DNA from: Paraburkholderia unamae
Lineage (GTDB): Bacteria; Pseudomonadota; Gammaproteobacteria; Burkholderiales; Burkholderiaceae
Length of the DNA: 64,000 nucleotides
Assembly: GCF_003268775.1 (NCBI RefSeq)
Contig: NZ_QLSU01000019.1
Location: 1 to 64,000, forward strand
Direction of reading: 5' to 3'
Below are positions 45,602 through 54,543 of the stretch, one piece after another (within the stretch, counting starts at the first letter, position 1; every line of letters begins with the position of its first letter). Both the position numbers and the translations under genes were made by a program. The notes under the pieces were generated by a model, which made no database searches, was not told the origin of the DNA, and was given only the letters and a program-made list of their open reading frames with translations.

Positions 45602-46804
45602 GTGGCAAAAATTGTTTGTGTGCTGTATGACGATCCGGTCAACGGAATGCCGAAGCAGTACGCTCGCGACACCCTTCCTGAAATTACGCGCTATCCCGAC
45701 GGCCAGACGACGCCGACACCCCGCGCGATCGACTTCACTCCGGGGCATTTGCTGGGTTGCGTCTCGGGCGAACTGGGTCTGCGAAAGTACCTGGAATCGA
45801 ACGACCATCAACTCGTGGTGAGCTCCAGCAAGGACGGAGCCGACAGCGTTCTCGACCGGGAATTGCACGATGCCGAAATCGTGATCTCGCAACCGTTCTG
45901 GCCAGCCTACATGACGGCCGAACGTATCGCGAAGGCGCCGAAGCTCAAGATGATCGTCACTGCCGGGATCGGATCGGATCATACGGATCTCCAGGCCGCC
46001 ATGGATCGCGGTATCACCGTGGCAGAGGTCACGTATTGCAACAGCAACAGCGTGGCCGAGCACGTCGTGATGACAACGCTTGCGCTCGTACGCAACTATA
46101 TTCCGTCGCATAACCGGGCCAACAACGGTGGCTGGAACATTGCCGATTGCGTCGAGCGCTCGTATGACGTCGAAGGCATGCATGTCGGTACGGTTGCCGC
46201 TGGGCGCATCGGTCTGCGTGTGCTGCGCTTGCTCAAGCCGTTCGACATGAAGCTGCATTATCTCGATCGTCACCGGCTCCCCGAATCGGTGGAGAAGGAG
46301 CTGAATCTCACTCATCACACGAGCCTTGAAAGCCTGACCCGCGTATGTGACGTGGTCACGCTGAATTGCCCGCTGCATCCTGAAACCGAGCACATGATCA
46401 ACGCGGCGACGCTGAAAAACTTCAAGCGTGGCGCTTACCTGATCAATACAGCGCGCGGCAAGCTGTGCGATCGCGACGCAATTGTCGATGCGCTGAAGAG
46501 TGGCCGGTTGGCGGGATACGGCGGCGACGTCTGGTTCCCTCAGCCTGCACCGGCAGATCATCCGTGGCGAAGCATGCCGCATCAGGGAATGACGCCGCAC
46601 ATCTCAGGCACGAGCCTTTCCGCGCAGGCACGTTACGCGGCGGGTACGCGCGAAATCCTCGAGTGCTACTTCGAAGGTCGTCCGATCCGCGATGAATACC
46701 TTATCGTGCAGGGCGGCAAGCTCGCGGGTGTTGGCGCGCACTCGTACAGTGCGGGCAACGCGACGAAGGGCTCGGAAGAAGCTGCGCGCTTCAAGGCAGC
46801 CTAA
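45602..46804 (+). CDS. fdh: NAD-dependent formate dehydrogenase
   Basis: A 400-residue enzyme almost identical in layout to the Pseudomonas sp. 101-type metal-free FDH. AGIGSDHTDL, NSNSVAEHVVM (substrate Asn), GTVAAGRIGLRVLR (Rossmann), DRHRLPESVEKELNLTHHTS (NAD-selecting Asp), NTARGKLCDRDAIVDAL (catalytic Arg) and TPHISGTSLSAQARYAAGTR (catalytic His) all appear. It oxidises formate to CO2, giving NADH. The GTG start at 45602 has GGAGA eight bases upstream. It is followed after six bases by the HPP gene, so both are probably co-transcribed. Confidence 0.96.
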   Translation: MAKIVCVLYDDPVNGMPKQYARDTLPEITRYPDGQTTPTPRAIDFTPGHLLGCVSGELGLRKYLESNDHQLVVSSSKDGADSVLDRELHDAEIVISQPFWPAYMTAERIAKAPKLKMIVTAGIGSDHTDLQAAMDRGITVAEVTYCNSNSVAEHVVMTTLALVRNYIPSHNRANNGGWNIADCVERSYDVEGMHVGTVAAGRIGLRVLRLLKPFDMKLHYLDRHRLPESVEKELNLTHHTSLESLTRVCDVVTLNCPLHPETEHMINAATLKNFKRGAYLINTARGKLCDRDAIVDALKSGRLAGYGGDVWFPQPAPADHPWRSMPHQGMTPHISGTSLSAQARYAAGTREILECYFEGRPIRDEYLIVQGGKLAGVGAHSYSAGNATKGSEEAARFKAA

Positions 46805-46810
46805 CCGCCC

Positions 46811-47323
46811 ATGACGTCCCCGGTCGCAGCCTCTGCTGGCGCCAACGGGGCCTCGACGCGGCGTGCTCAGGCGGTCGGCATTCTGCTTGCCGGCCTGGGC
46901 GCATTCGTCGCGTTGGCTCTCGTGGGCATGCTGGCACAAGAGACCTCGGAACCCTGGATTCTCGGTTCATTCGGGGCCACCTGTGTCCTGCTGTTCGGCT
47001 TTCCCTCCAGCCCTTTCTCACAACCGCGAAACATCATTGGAGGCCATGTCCTGACGTCGCTGGCGGGCTTGCTCTGTCTGCATCTGTTCGGCCCGGGATA
47101 TGTGCCGATGGCGGTCGCTGCCGCGTGTGCGTTGATGTTGATGATGCTTACGCGGACGGTTCATCCGCCGGCAGGCAGCAATCCGGTGATTATCTTCGCA
47201 GCGCAGCCTGGCTGGTCTTTCCTGCTACTCCCAACGATGATCGGAGCGATCTCGCTGGTATTGATCGGCTGGCTCTATTGGACAGTCGTCAAACGCGGCG
47301 TGTGGCCACATCGGGCACGGTGA
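46811..47323 (+). CDS. HPP-family membrane protein
   Basis: A 170-residue protein with about four hydrophobic segments. LMMLTRTVHPPAGSNPVIIF contains the HPP signature, and EPWILGSFGATCVLLFGFPS the N-terminal family motif. HPP proteins are small integral inner-membrane proteins; some plastid and cyanobacterial members are nitrite transporters. Six bases separate it from fdh, which suggests a role with formate or another small anion, but this is inference from context only. Confidence 0.9.
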   Translation: MTSPVAASAGANGASTRRAQAVGILLAGLGAFVALALVGMLAQETSEPWILGSFGATCVLLFGFPSSPFSQPRNIIGGHVLTSLAGLLCLHLFGPGYVPMAVAAACALMLMMLTRTVHPPAGSNPVIIFAAQPGWSFLLLPTMIGAISLVLIGWLYWTVVKRGVWPHRAR

Positions 47324-47433
47324 GGCGCTTATTGTTGGGTTGGTGGCGATCATCTCGCCGCCGGTGCAGATGGGCACGCAGGTGTTCATCTGCACAGCCG
47401 CGCAAGCCCGCTGAAGCGGCTGCGCGGAGCGAT

Positions 47434-47682
47434 TCAAGGATCGAGCACAAGATACGACGTCCGGACTCGAGAGCTTGCGCTACTGCAATCGTCGGTGACG
47501 AAGATTGCATCTTCGTTCGGAATGGATGCGATGCCGCTCAGCCTTGCATTGATCCTGATGCGATCCGCCGCGGTGCGGGATACGCCCTGGCATCCTTGAG
47601 CGCTGATCACTGGCACGTCAGCGACGAAAGCGGAAACGAGGCGTGAAAGCAGTCCTGTCAACATAAAGCCGGCAAGCGCCAT
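47434..47682 (-). CDS. Possible small exported hypothetical protein
   Basis: An 82-codon frame with ATG at 47682 and GGGAG upstream. The start MALAGFMLTGLLSRLVSAFV looks like a signal peptide or a membrane segment; the rest (RIRINARLSGIASIPNEDAI, DDCSSASSRVRT) has no recognisable motif. It lies between two convergent or co-directed genes. The coding signal is weak; nothing else is seen in this 400-base gap apart from an imperfect hairpin near 47398-47430 that may end the fdh-HPP transcript. Confidence 0.35.
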   Translation of the reverse strand: MALAGFMLTGLLSRLVSAFVADVPVISAQGCQGVSRTAADRIRINARLSGIASIPNEDAIFVTDDCSSASSRVRTSYLVLDP

Positions 47683-47720
47683 GAGCGGTGACTCCCGGCA
47701 ACGGGCTGCTTTTGCAGATT

Positions 47721-48638
47721 TTACGACGCGCAGGATTCGTTTCCGTCTTCGAGACGCGCACGCAGCCACGCGGTAAAAGTGTCGAGTTCGGCGGGGAGCA
47801 ACCGGCCCGCCGCAGGCAGCACCATCAGTCCGAAGGGGAGTTCGGCAAAGCCCCACGGGGCGATCAGTTGCCCTTCACTGATTTCCTTGCGTACCAGCCG
47901 TTTTTCGACGAGCGCCACGCCGAGTCCGGACAGCGCAGCCTCGATGCACAGATGCGTGTGTGGAAACGAGATTTCGCCACCGTCGCCAATGCGCTCCGCG
48001 TTCTGCCTGTCCCAATGCGCCCACGCGTTTGTCGTGAACTCGTGCGCGATGCGAATGCCATGTCGTGCCGAAGACGCGTATGCGGGGAGACAGACGGGCC
48101 CAAAGGCGACATGAGCAAGGCGGATGGCGCGTTCGCGATCGCTCTCGGGATAGGACGTGAGATCCCACGCGATGACCAGGTCTGCGCCCTCGGTTCGGAT
48201 TTCCCGCGCCGACGTCATGGAAAGCCGGATACGGATATCGGGCCAGGCGCGGTAGAAATCCGCCAGATTGGGGACGAGCCAGCGCATGGCGAACGTCGCG
48301 CTGCACGCTACATGCAGGCCGGACTGTCGTGCCTGGTCGCGCACTCTGGCATAGCCATGTTCAAGTTGCTCGAACACCGAACTCGCTAGCAGGTATAGCG
48401 CATGTCCTGTCTGGTTGAGGCGGATTCCTGTTCCTTCACGCGAAAAGAGCGGTGCACCGATATGGCTCTGAAGGAGTTTCAACTGGCGGCTGACCGCGCC
48501 GTGCGTGCGGCATAACTCGTCGGCTGCTTTCGTTACCGACTGATTTCTGGCGGTTGATTCGAACGCACGGAGTGCGGAAAGCGGCGGAAGTGAACGCAAC
48601 GGAGTGTCGTCGGTGAGAAAAACTGACGAAGATCGCAA
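47721..48638 (-). CDS. LysR-type regulator (GcvA-like)
   Basis: A 305-residue LysR protein. LPPLSALRAFESTARNQSVT, KAADELCRTHGAVSRQLKLL and GAPLFSREGTGIRLNQTG are the GcvA-group helix-turn-helix and wing. The effector domain begins at GLHVACSATFAMRWLVPNLA. The genes next to it do not suggest a target; it is not divergent from an enzyme gene but from the hypothetical protein at 48875. Confidence 0.9.
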   Translation of the reverse strand: MRSSSVFLTDDTPLRSLPPLSALRAFESTARNQSVTKAADELCRTHGAVSRQLKLLQSHIGAPLFSREGTGIRLNQTGHALYLLASSVFEQLEHGYARVRDQARQSGLHVACSATFAMRWLVPNLADFYRAWPDIRIRLSMTSAREIRTEGADLVIAWDLTSYPESDRERAIRLAHVAFGPVCLPAYASSARHGIRIAHEFTTNAWAHWDRQNAERIGDGGEISFPHTHLCIEAALSGLGVALVEKRLVRKEISEGQLIAPWGFAELPFGLMVLPAAGRLLPAELDTFTAWLRARLEDGNESCAS

Positions 48639-48874
48639 AAAAAGTCGATTTTCACATGCTATCGCGCGGAGCTATCGTTTGGACTGTAGCTCGCGATGAT
48701 TGATGAGATGGGACGAAGAGACGGCTAGTGCGCATCAACGAGGCGTATGTGCGAGTTCAGGTCGTGCCGGATTGCCTCACTTGCGCTCGGGAAGGCCTCC
48801 GTCAGTAAATCTGTCAAAGACGCAGTCGTTGTCGGGCCGCGAGCGGACATAGATAACACCCGGGAGGTGAAACC

Positions 48875-49204
48875 ATGCTGAAGCAGTTGCTCCCCGCCTT
48901 CGTGCATCAATGCGCGCCTGTGGATCCTTATCTGCGCGACATATTGCGCCATATGCTGGGCGCGTGGCCGGACGATAGCGGGCGAGTGCTCTGGGGACGC
49001 CGCAACTATTTCATGACGGGGCCTGGCCGGGTCGACGATTCCCTGCGCAAACTTCTCGCCGACGGGCTGGTTCGTGTTGGGAGTTGCGCGGCAGGAGATA
49101 TCCGTGTCTACCACGCGACACCCATGGGTTGCCTCGCGATTGGGCTCGATGCGACTCAAACACGTCGAGCCCTGGAAGCGGCACACCAGGTGGAGATTTC
49201 TTAG
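48875..49204 (+). CDS. Hypothetical protein, winged-helix-like
   Basis: A 109-residue protein with an excellent ribosome-binding site (GGAGGTGA, four to five bases before ATG). LRDILRHMLGAWPDDSGRVL reads as helices, and GRVDDSLRKLLADGLVRVGS followed by AGDIRVYHATPMGCLAIGLD could be a winged helix. I recognise no family with confidence. It lies alone at the edge of a gene-poor, AT-richer stretch. Confidence 0.65.
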   Translation: MLKQLLPAFVHQCAPVDPYLRDILRHMLGAWPDDSGRVLWGRRNYFMTGPGRVDDSLRKLLADGLVRVGSCAAGDIRVYHATPMGCLAIGLDATQTRRALEAAHQVEIS

Positions 49205-49798
49205 CCGTCGGGTCCGGAGGCCCAAGTATGGGCAAGGGCGAATGTTGTGTCTCGGCTTTGGCCGAAATCCGACGTCGAGCAGACTTTCATTGTGAACAAG
49301 GGGACGGAAGCTTCTGGCTGAACCCGGAAGTAGGGGAAGCCGTACCGAACCGCCGGGGAGTTGGCGTCTCGAACTTCCGTAGTCGACCCGCAACTGCCGT
49401 TCGATCTCGCTTTGGCGCAACGACCGCTGCCGAGGCACAACTACCACTCGCGCAGTCGTGGCGGGCGGCAAGTCGTCTATTCGCGGCACCGGACGATCAT
49501 GTAGTTAGCATTGCTTTAAACTCCGTCGCTTTCAACGCGCGACGAATAGCTAGTCGTGGTGCGTTTCAAAGTAACTCTGAACGGCTGTCTGAATCTGCTC
49601 AATATGACTGTTCCCGGCAATCTGCTAACAATTTATCGGCGGCTGACGGCGCGTAAGCGGTGCATTCCGCAGAGTTATCGTATGTGCGGCTACCAGCATA
49701 CCGGCAGCGAATCCGACCCGAGATCGCCGGGAACCCAACTAGAATTTCTCTGGCGAAGAATCATATGTAGTGGTAATTCAACAAGAGGAGAATTGCCG
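49205..49798. other. Gene-poor stretch of about 590 bases
   Basis: Open frames here (for example 49084-49656 on plus) lack ribosome-binding sites and have Ser/Arg-rich, low-quality sequence. Base composition drops in GC towards 49798, and the downstream amidase-like gene shares that drop. The region may be imported DNA. Confidence 0.45.
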
Positions 49799-50305
49799 AT
49801 GCCGGACGCTAGAGGAGGGTACGGAGCCGAGCAGCGATCAATCATATTTCGCGCTGTACGTGAGGCGTTTAAAGACAAGGAGAACCAGGCCGCCTGCAAC
49901 AAGTTTGTCGCCAACGTGGTATCCATAGTTACAAAAGGGCGAGTGTCGTTCCCGAAAGGCGCTTCGGCAAATGAAATCTTTGATCTGATCCAAAATGAAC
50001 CTTGGCAGATTGTCGGCAGGGGCATCCAGGGCTATCACGTAGCGGGAGTCATCGCCGGTCATGAAGGGAAACTGGTGGTTGCCGCGTGGAAGAGTCCTCC
50101 CTCTGAGAAGAACGGGCATTGCGCGATCGTCCTTGATTTCACCAACTCGAAATCTGCGGATCCGAACTTGATGAGGAATCGAGCGGTAATTGCACAAGGC
50201 ATGCTGCATCATCCAGAAAAGGCCCGTCAGTACGCCAAAATCAGCATCGGATTTAGTGAAGACAAGCTGAAGAATTGCGTATACAGCTGTGTTGACGTCG
50301 CGTAG
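49799..50305 (+). CDS. Stand-alone NlpC/P60-like protein, candidate amidase effector
   Basis: A 168-residue protein with AGAGGAGA seven bases before ATG 49799. The segment ENQAACNKFVANVVSIV has a CNxFV motif with Cys at residue 33, and KNGHCAIVLDF has His at residue 107. WQIVGRGIQGYHVAGVIAG and GKLVVAAWK lie between. This Cys-then-GHxAIV order is that of NlpC/P60-like amidases, including several type VI secretion peptidoglycan effectors. There is no signal peptide and no immunity gene is apparent. Codon use is more AT-rich than neighbours, which suggests transfer. Fold and activity are inferred from motifs alone. Confidence 0.55.
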   Translation: MPDARGGYGAEQRSIIFRAVREAFKDKENQAACNKFVANVVSIVTKGRVSFPKGASANEIFDLIQNEPWQIVGRGIQGYHVAGVIAGHEGKLVVAAWKSPPSEKNGHCAIVLDFTNSKSADPNLMRNRAVIAQGMLHHPEKARQYAKISIGFSEDKLKNCVYSCVDVA

Positions 50306-50841
50306 TTGACAGCCTGAGTCCGAGCAAATATTCACATGTGAGAAGCTCAGGAGACGGCGCTTCAATGAAACTCGAAGGTCCGCCATGCGTTATGGAGCCG
50401 ACATCGGAATGCACGCTACGGCGAGCGGGCGACGGTCCCTTACTGGCCGATACCGTAAGCCATCGGTTCGCCTGTTCGGAGGCGATCACGTCGGCTGGCG
50501 AATTTACGTAGTCGCAGGCCGCCTGCTGCGCGTTTGAGTCGTATCACCTCGACCGGCTTCCCGCTCTTTTTTCGTATGAAGAAATGCGGCGCCATATTGA
50601 CGGAGTAGTACCGCTGGATTGGCTGGAGTTCGCAGAGCCATATGCAGCAGCCCTGCTGCAACGCCACGATCACGATTCGCCTGGTCTTGATCGAAGCGTC
50701 AAGTTCGGCTTCAAAAGCGGCTCACGCGGCGGTGCCGTCAGCGTCATGTAATGAATCCGCGTTGCCCTTCAAATAGCGCGCTTCGCGCCGTTATATAGAC
50801 TTCGTTTGCCCCATCCGGCAATACCTTTCACGAAGACCCCC
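50306..50841. other. Gap with one possible short coding remnant
   Basis: A plus-strand frame from about 50511 to 50750 reads ESYHLDRLPALFSYEEMRRH, then LDWLEFAEPYAAALLQRHDH and RSVKFGFKSGSRGG before TAA. It has only one internal ATG (near 50578) without a clear ribosome-binding site. It looks protein-like but may be a remnant. A minus-strand frame at 50440-50673 is probably a shadow. Confidence 0.35.
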
Positions 50842-52383
50842 ATGAAGCTTAGGCATAAGATTCCCCTTGCCTTTACCGTCTCCCTCACGCTTATGTCGGC
50901 GGGTGCGTTCTATGGCATCCACACGCTTAACCAGGCCATCGAGACTTACCGCACTAGCGTGCAGGACGCAGCCGCGAACGAACGAATGGCATCGGCGACG
51001 CTCGTCGAATTCAAGCTTCAGGTGCAGGAGTGGAAAGACACGCTGCTGCGCGGCAAGGATGAGCAGAAGCTTGATCATTACTGGAGCGCATTCGAAAAGC
51101 GCGAGCGTACCGTTGATGACATGGCCGCCACGCTCGAAGCGAAACTGCCCCAGGGAGAAACGCGTGCGCTCGTCGCCCAGTTTGCGGCAGCGCACGCCAC
51201 CATGGGCCAGGGCTATCGCAAGGGGTTCGCGGCGTTCAAGGCGACAGGCGCCGACCCGGTGGCGGGCGACGCCCTGGTTGCAGGCGTCGATCGCGCCCCT
51301 GCACAGCTTCTGGACCGTGCGGCGCAGACGATTGCCGCCGACAATGCGCGAATCGCGGCCACGGCCGCTGTCGACGCGCAACGTGCCACCGTCGTCAGCG
51401 CTGTTATTGCGCTGCTGGTGTTCGCGCTCGGACTCGTGGGCGGCGTCGTGTTCAGCCGTACCGTGACAAGACCACTCGGCCGCGCCGTGGCATTCGCGCG
51501 GGAAGTGGCAAACGGCGACCTTTCGACCGATCTGCACGCCCGCGGCGACGACGAAACTGTGGAACTGCTGGCCGCCCTGGCTCAGATGCAGGAAAGCCTC
51601 GCGCGTGTAGTGAGCGAAGTCCGCTGCAACGCCGAGGGTGTCGCAACGGCAAGCGCACAGATTGCCGCTGGTAACCTGAACCTGTCGCAGCGCACCGAGG
51701 AACAGGCAGCGTCGCTCGAAGAGACAGCCGCGAGCATGGAGGAGTTGACATCCATTGTGCGGATGAACGCCGAGAACGCGCGGCAGGCGTCCGGGCTAGC
51801 CGGCGCGGCGGCGCAGACGGCCACGCAGGGCGGGACGGTGATGCGCGAAGTCGTCGGCACGATGCAGTCCATCGCGGACAGTTCGCACAAGGTTGGCGAG
51901 ATCATTGCGCTGATCGACGGCATCGCGTTTCAGACCAATATTCTCGCGCTCAATGCTGCGGTTGAAGCTGCGCGCGCGGGCGAACAGGGTCGTGGGTTCG
52001 CCGTGGTCGCGGGCGAGGTGCGCACGCTCGCGCAGCGAAGCGCATCTGCCGCGCGCGAGATCAAGGCGCTCATCACACAATCCTCCGAGCGCGTGGCGGC
52101 CGGGTCTTCGCAGGTGGCCAGCGCCGGGCAGATCATTGGCGAGATTGTTGTGTCGGTGCATCGCGTCACCGGTATTGTCGGCGAGATTTCGACGGCCTCC
52201 GGCGAGCAGTCGACTGGCATCGAGCAGGTGAACATGGCCGTTACACAGATGGACGAAGTCACGCAGCAGAACGCGGCGCTTGTGGAGGAGGCCTCCGCAG
52301 CGGCGCATGCACTGGCCGAGCAGGCGCGGTCGTTGCGTGAGTCCGTCGCGTCGTTCAGGCTGCGCGATGCCGCGATGGCTTGA
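50842..52383 (+). CDS. Methyl-accepting chemotaxis protein
   Basis: About 513 residues. TM1 is near residues 7-28, a periplasmic four-helix-type sensor follows to about 185, then TM2 (VVSAVIALLVFALGLVGGVV) and a HAMP domain (SRTVTRPLGRAVAFAREVAN). The signalling tip is IDGIAFQTNILALNAAVEAA, RAGEQGRGFAVVAGEVRTLA. Methylation helices flank it (EEQAASLEETAASMEELTSI). It belongs to the Tsr/Tar-like length class but lacks the C-terminal NWETF-type pentapeptide, ending in FRLRDAAMA. The ligand is unknown. Confidence 0.95.
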   Translation: MKLRHKIPLAFTVSLTLMSAGAFYGIHTLNQAIETYRTSVQDAAANERMASATLVEFKLQVQEWKDTLLRGKDEQKLDHYWSAFEKRERTVDDMAATLEAKLPQGETRALVAQFAAAHATMGQGYRKGFAAFKATGADPVAGDALVAGVDRAPAQLLDRAAQTIAADNARIAATAAVDAQRATVVSAVIALLVFALGLVGGVVFSRTVTRPLGRAVAFAREVANGDLSTDLHARGDDETVELLAALAQMQESLARVVSEVRCNAEGVATASAQIAAGNLNLSQRTEEQAASLEETAASMEELTSIVRMNAENARQASGLAGAAAQTATQGGTVMREVVGTMQSIADSSHKVGEIIALIDGIAFQTNILALNAAVEAARAGEQGRGFAVVAGEVRTLAQRSASAAREIKALITQSSERVAAGSSQVASAGQIIGEIVVSVHRVTGIVGEISTASGEQSTGIEQVNMAVTQMDEVTQQNAALVEEASAAAHALAEQARSLRESVASFRLRDAAMA

Positions 52384-52646
52384 AGATGAACGATTGGCGC
52401 AAACAGCTTGCGGGGGCTGACGGCTCGTGCATGTCGGGCGAGCCGGTGATCCGGAAGCCTCCAGCGTAGCCTGGCAGCGGACACCCAGAAGGCCGAGGGT
52501 AGTGGTCTCCGCAGAAAACGCACATCATCTGCCTGATGCCGGCACAGCAACGCGTCTGGCCAGGATGAGGCAGTTTGCGCGGGGGATGCCCGCGAGAGTC
52601 GAGAACCGCTAGCTTCGTCAGGTATCGAACTTTCCGGGCGCACCGG
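52384..52646. other. Gap between chemoreceptor and RES gene
   Basis: About 260 bases with no credible gene or clear terminator on either strand. Confidence 0.5.
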
Positions 52647-53123
52647 TCATTTCCATGATGACTGGTTGTGTGGCAGGGAGCCTGATGGATCATGGACTTC
52701 GAGGTTGTCGCTGGTAGCCAGCTCGTCCACATAGCGCACGAGGTTGGTGCCCGATGGCGAAAGCCGGGAGCGGAAGAGAATGCCCTTGGCGCCTGCCGCA
52801 ATGACGGCATCGCCCAGCACCCAGCTTGGTGGTTCAGTTCGATCGTTAAACCAGATCGTGCGCCAGTCGCAGTAGAAGTCCTCCCAGAGCGGATTCCACA
52901 TTCCCGCCGCGAAACCCTGGGTGAAATCCACAACCGGTCCGGCGGAGATTCGGAACCTTGGCCAGGAGACTTCATGATTATCAGTCCGCGCGTACGTGGC
53001 TTCATTTGTGTGACTACGCATCCTTCCGGTTGTCATGCCAATGTGAAAGAACAGGTCAACCATGTCGTTTCGACCGGCCCCATTTTCAACGGGCCCGAGA
53101 TCGTGTTGCATTAGCCCTTTCAT
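52647..53123 (-). CDS. RES-domain protein (toxin-type), unusual or shortened N-terminus
   Basis: A 158-residue protein. The last 80 residues fit RES-family NAD-degrading toxins: WNPLWEDFYCDWRTIWFND, EPPSWVLGDAVIAAGAKGIL, SRLSPSGTNLVRYVDELA, EVHDPSGSLPHNQSSW. The N-terminal part (MVDLFFHIGMTTGRMRSHTN) does not show the usual ARLYGGRW entry, so the protein may be truncated or a divergent subtype. No Xre/MbcA-type antitoxin gene lies upstream; instead an MFS gene ends 13 bases before its ATG. It may be an orphan or inactive toxin. Confidence 0.68.
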   Translation of the reverse strand: MKGLMQHDLGPVENGAGRNDMVDLFFHIGMTTGRMRSHTNEATYARTDNHEVSWPRFRISAGPVVDFTQGFAAGMWNPLWEDFYCDWRTIWFNDRTEPPSWVLGDAVIAAGAKGILFRSRLSPSGTNLVRYVDELATSDNLEVHDPSGSLPHNQSSWK

Positions 53124-53136
53124 ATTGCCAACTCGA

Positions 53137-54375
53137 TCAAAACTCGACGACGAGCGCCGATGCAGCGCGCGCCTTGGCCAGGATCGCGGGGATCAGCGCC
53201 AGCACGCAGCACGCGGCTAGACACAGCGAGATCGCCATGAGCGCAAACCCGTTGTCGAACTTGCCGGTCGCGTTCACCATCCAGCCGATCGCAAACGGAG
53301 CGATCACGCCACCACATTGGCCAAGCGTGCTGCAAAAGCCGGAATAGGTCGCGCGTGTCTGCGCCGGGGCGAGTTCGAGCAAGATGGCGCCGAAACAACT
53401 GAGCCCTCCGTAGAGAAAGAAGGCTGTGACCGACAAGCCGCACAGCGCACCCCAGACCGACGTCGCCCGGTACGCTCCAATGAGCCCGACGGCAGTCAAG
53501 ATGTATGAACATGCAAGCAACTGAGGGCGATGGCGATAGAAAACGCGGCCACCGAGCCAGCCATGCACCAAGAGTCCAAAGAACGCGAGTGCATACGCGA
53601 CACCGCCGAGCATGCCAATAGACTTCATGTCGATTCCATGCGCCGACGCAAGATACGTCGGCATCCATCCCAGGTACCCTCCGAACGCGATGTTGTACAG
53701 GAAGTAAGCGCCCGTGATGAGCCACAGGTTGCGATCACGCAAGATCGAACGCGCTGCGCCGCGATCGACACCCGTCGTTTGAATATCGATGCCGGCCAGC
53801 ACATGCGCATCCGTTTTGGCGCCGCGCTTCGGAATGAACACGTACATCGTGACGGCAACGATCAGCGACGGAATCGCCAGCATCTGGAAAACGCTTTGCC
53901 ATTTGAAATGCACCAGGAGCGCGCCAATCAGCGGGCCGACGCAGGCCGGACCGATCGCCATCGCTGTGCACCAGATCGCGATGGCGCGGGTGCGTTCCTG
54001 CGAATTGAAGTGTTCGCCGAACACTTTGTAGCAAGACGAATTTGATAACCCCTCGGCAAGCCCAAGCGAGACGCGCACGAGCATGAAACCCGCAAGTCCG
54101 GAAACCAAGCCCGTTGCGCCCGTAAAAATGGCCCAAAAAATCGGTGATATCACGAGAAGAATCTTGCTGCCGATTCGATCGGCAAGCAGGCCTCCGGGAA
54201 TCTGTGCGATGAAATAGCCCATCGTGAACGACGAGAGGACCATGCCGAACGTCTTCGTATCCATCGACAACGACTTCATGATGGACGGACCCGCAAAGCT
54301 CAAGGCCACGCGGTCCATATTGTTGATGGCTTGAAACAGCCACAGGGCCGCCAGGATTTTTGTCTGCTCTTTCAC
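53137..54375 (-). CDS. MFS transporter, anion:cation symporter (ACS) type
   Basis: About 412 residues with 12 predicted hydrophobic segments. LFQAINNMDRVALSFAGPSI, GYFIAQIPGGLLADRIGSKI and LARVS-like LVRVSLGLAEGLSNSSCYKV are typical of the ACS subfamily that takes up organic acids (tartrate, phthalate, hexuronate). A GTG start at 54375 with GGAGA upstream is preferred to the longer ATG frame to 54432. Its upstream region shares a 12-base sequence with the promoter region of the lyase operon at 55889, suggesting a common GntR regulon and uptake of that pathway's substrate. Confidence 0.88.
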   Translation of the reverse strand: MKEQTKILAALWLFQAINNMDRVALSFAGPSIMKSLSMDTKTFGMVLSSFTMGYFIAQIPGGLLADRIGSKILLVISPIFWAIFTGATGLVSGLAGFMLVRVSLGLAEGLSNSSCYKVFGEHFNSQERTRAIAIWCTAMAIGPACVGPLIGALLVHFKWQSVFQMLAIPSLIVAVTMYVFIPKRGAKTDAHVLAGIDIQTTGVDRGAARSILRDRNLWLITGAYFLYNIAFGGYLGWMPTYLASAHGIDMKSIGMLGGVAYALAFFGLLVHGWLGGRVFYRHRPQLLACSYILTAVGLIGAYRATSVWGALCGLSVTAFFLYGGLSCFGAILLELAPAQTRATYSGFCSTLGQCGGVIAPFAIGWMVNATGKFDNGFALMAISLCLAACCVLALIPAILAKARAASALVVEF

Positions 54376-54471
54376 GTTGTCTCCAAACGCTTTGCGCCGA
54401 GGACGTCCCTTGAAAGACGATCGACGCATCATATTGAGGCACCGATTTCCGCACGCCGCTCACTTTTGCGT

Positions 54472-54483
54472 CAATAGGACCAG
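54472..54483 (+). promoter_or_regulatory. Shared box CAATAGGACCAG upstream of MFS gene
   Basis: Identical to bases 55818-55829 in the GntR/lyase intergenic region, and followed in both places by (A)TGG. It lies about 97-108 bases before the MFS start codon. It is probably a binding site of the GntR regulator encoded at 54930. Confidence 0.5.
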
Positions 54484-54543
54484 ATGGCCTTATCGATGTG
54501 ATGGCCGTACGCGCATTGCGGCGCGCCGCACACGGAGCCAAGC

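Noticed and set aside
47398..47430. Imperfect GC hairpin after the HPP gene called as terminator
   Set aside because: No T-run and mismatches in the stem; noted only in the neighbouring entry.
49084..49656. 190-codon plus-strand frame overlapping the hypothetical gene at 48875
   Set aside because: No ribosome-binding site, Ser/Arg-rich sequence and overlap with a better-supported gene.
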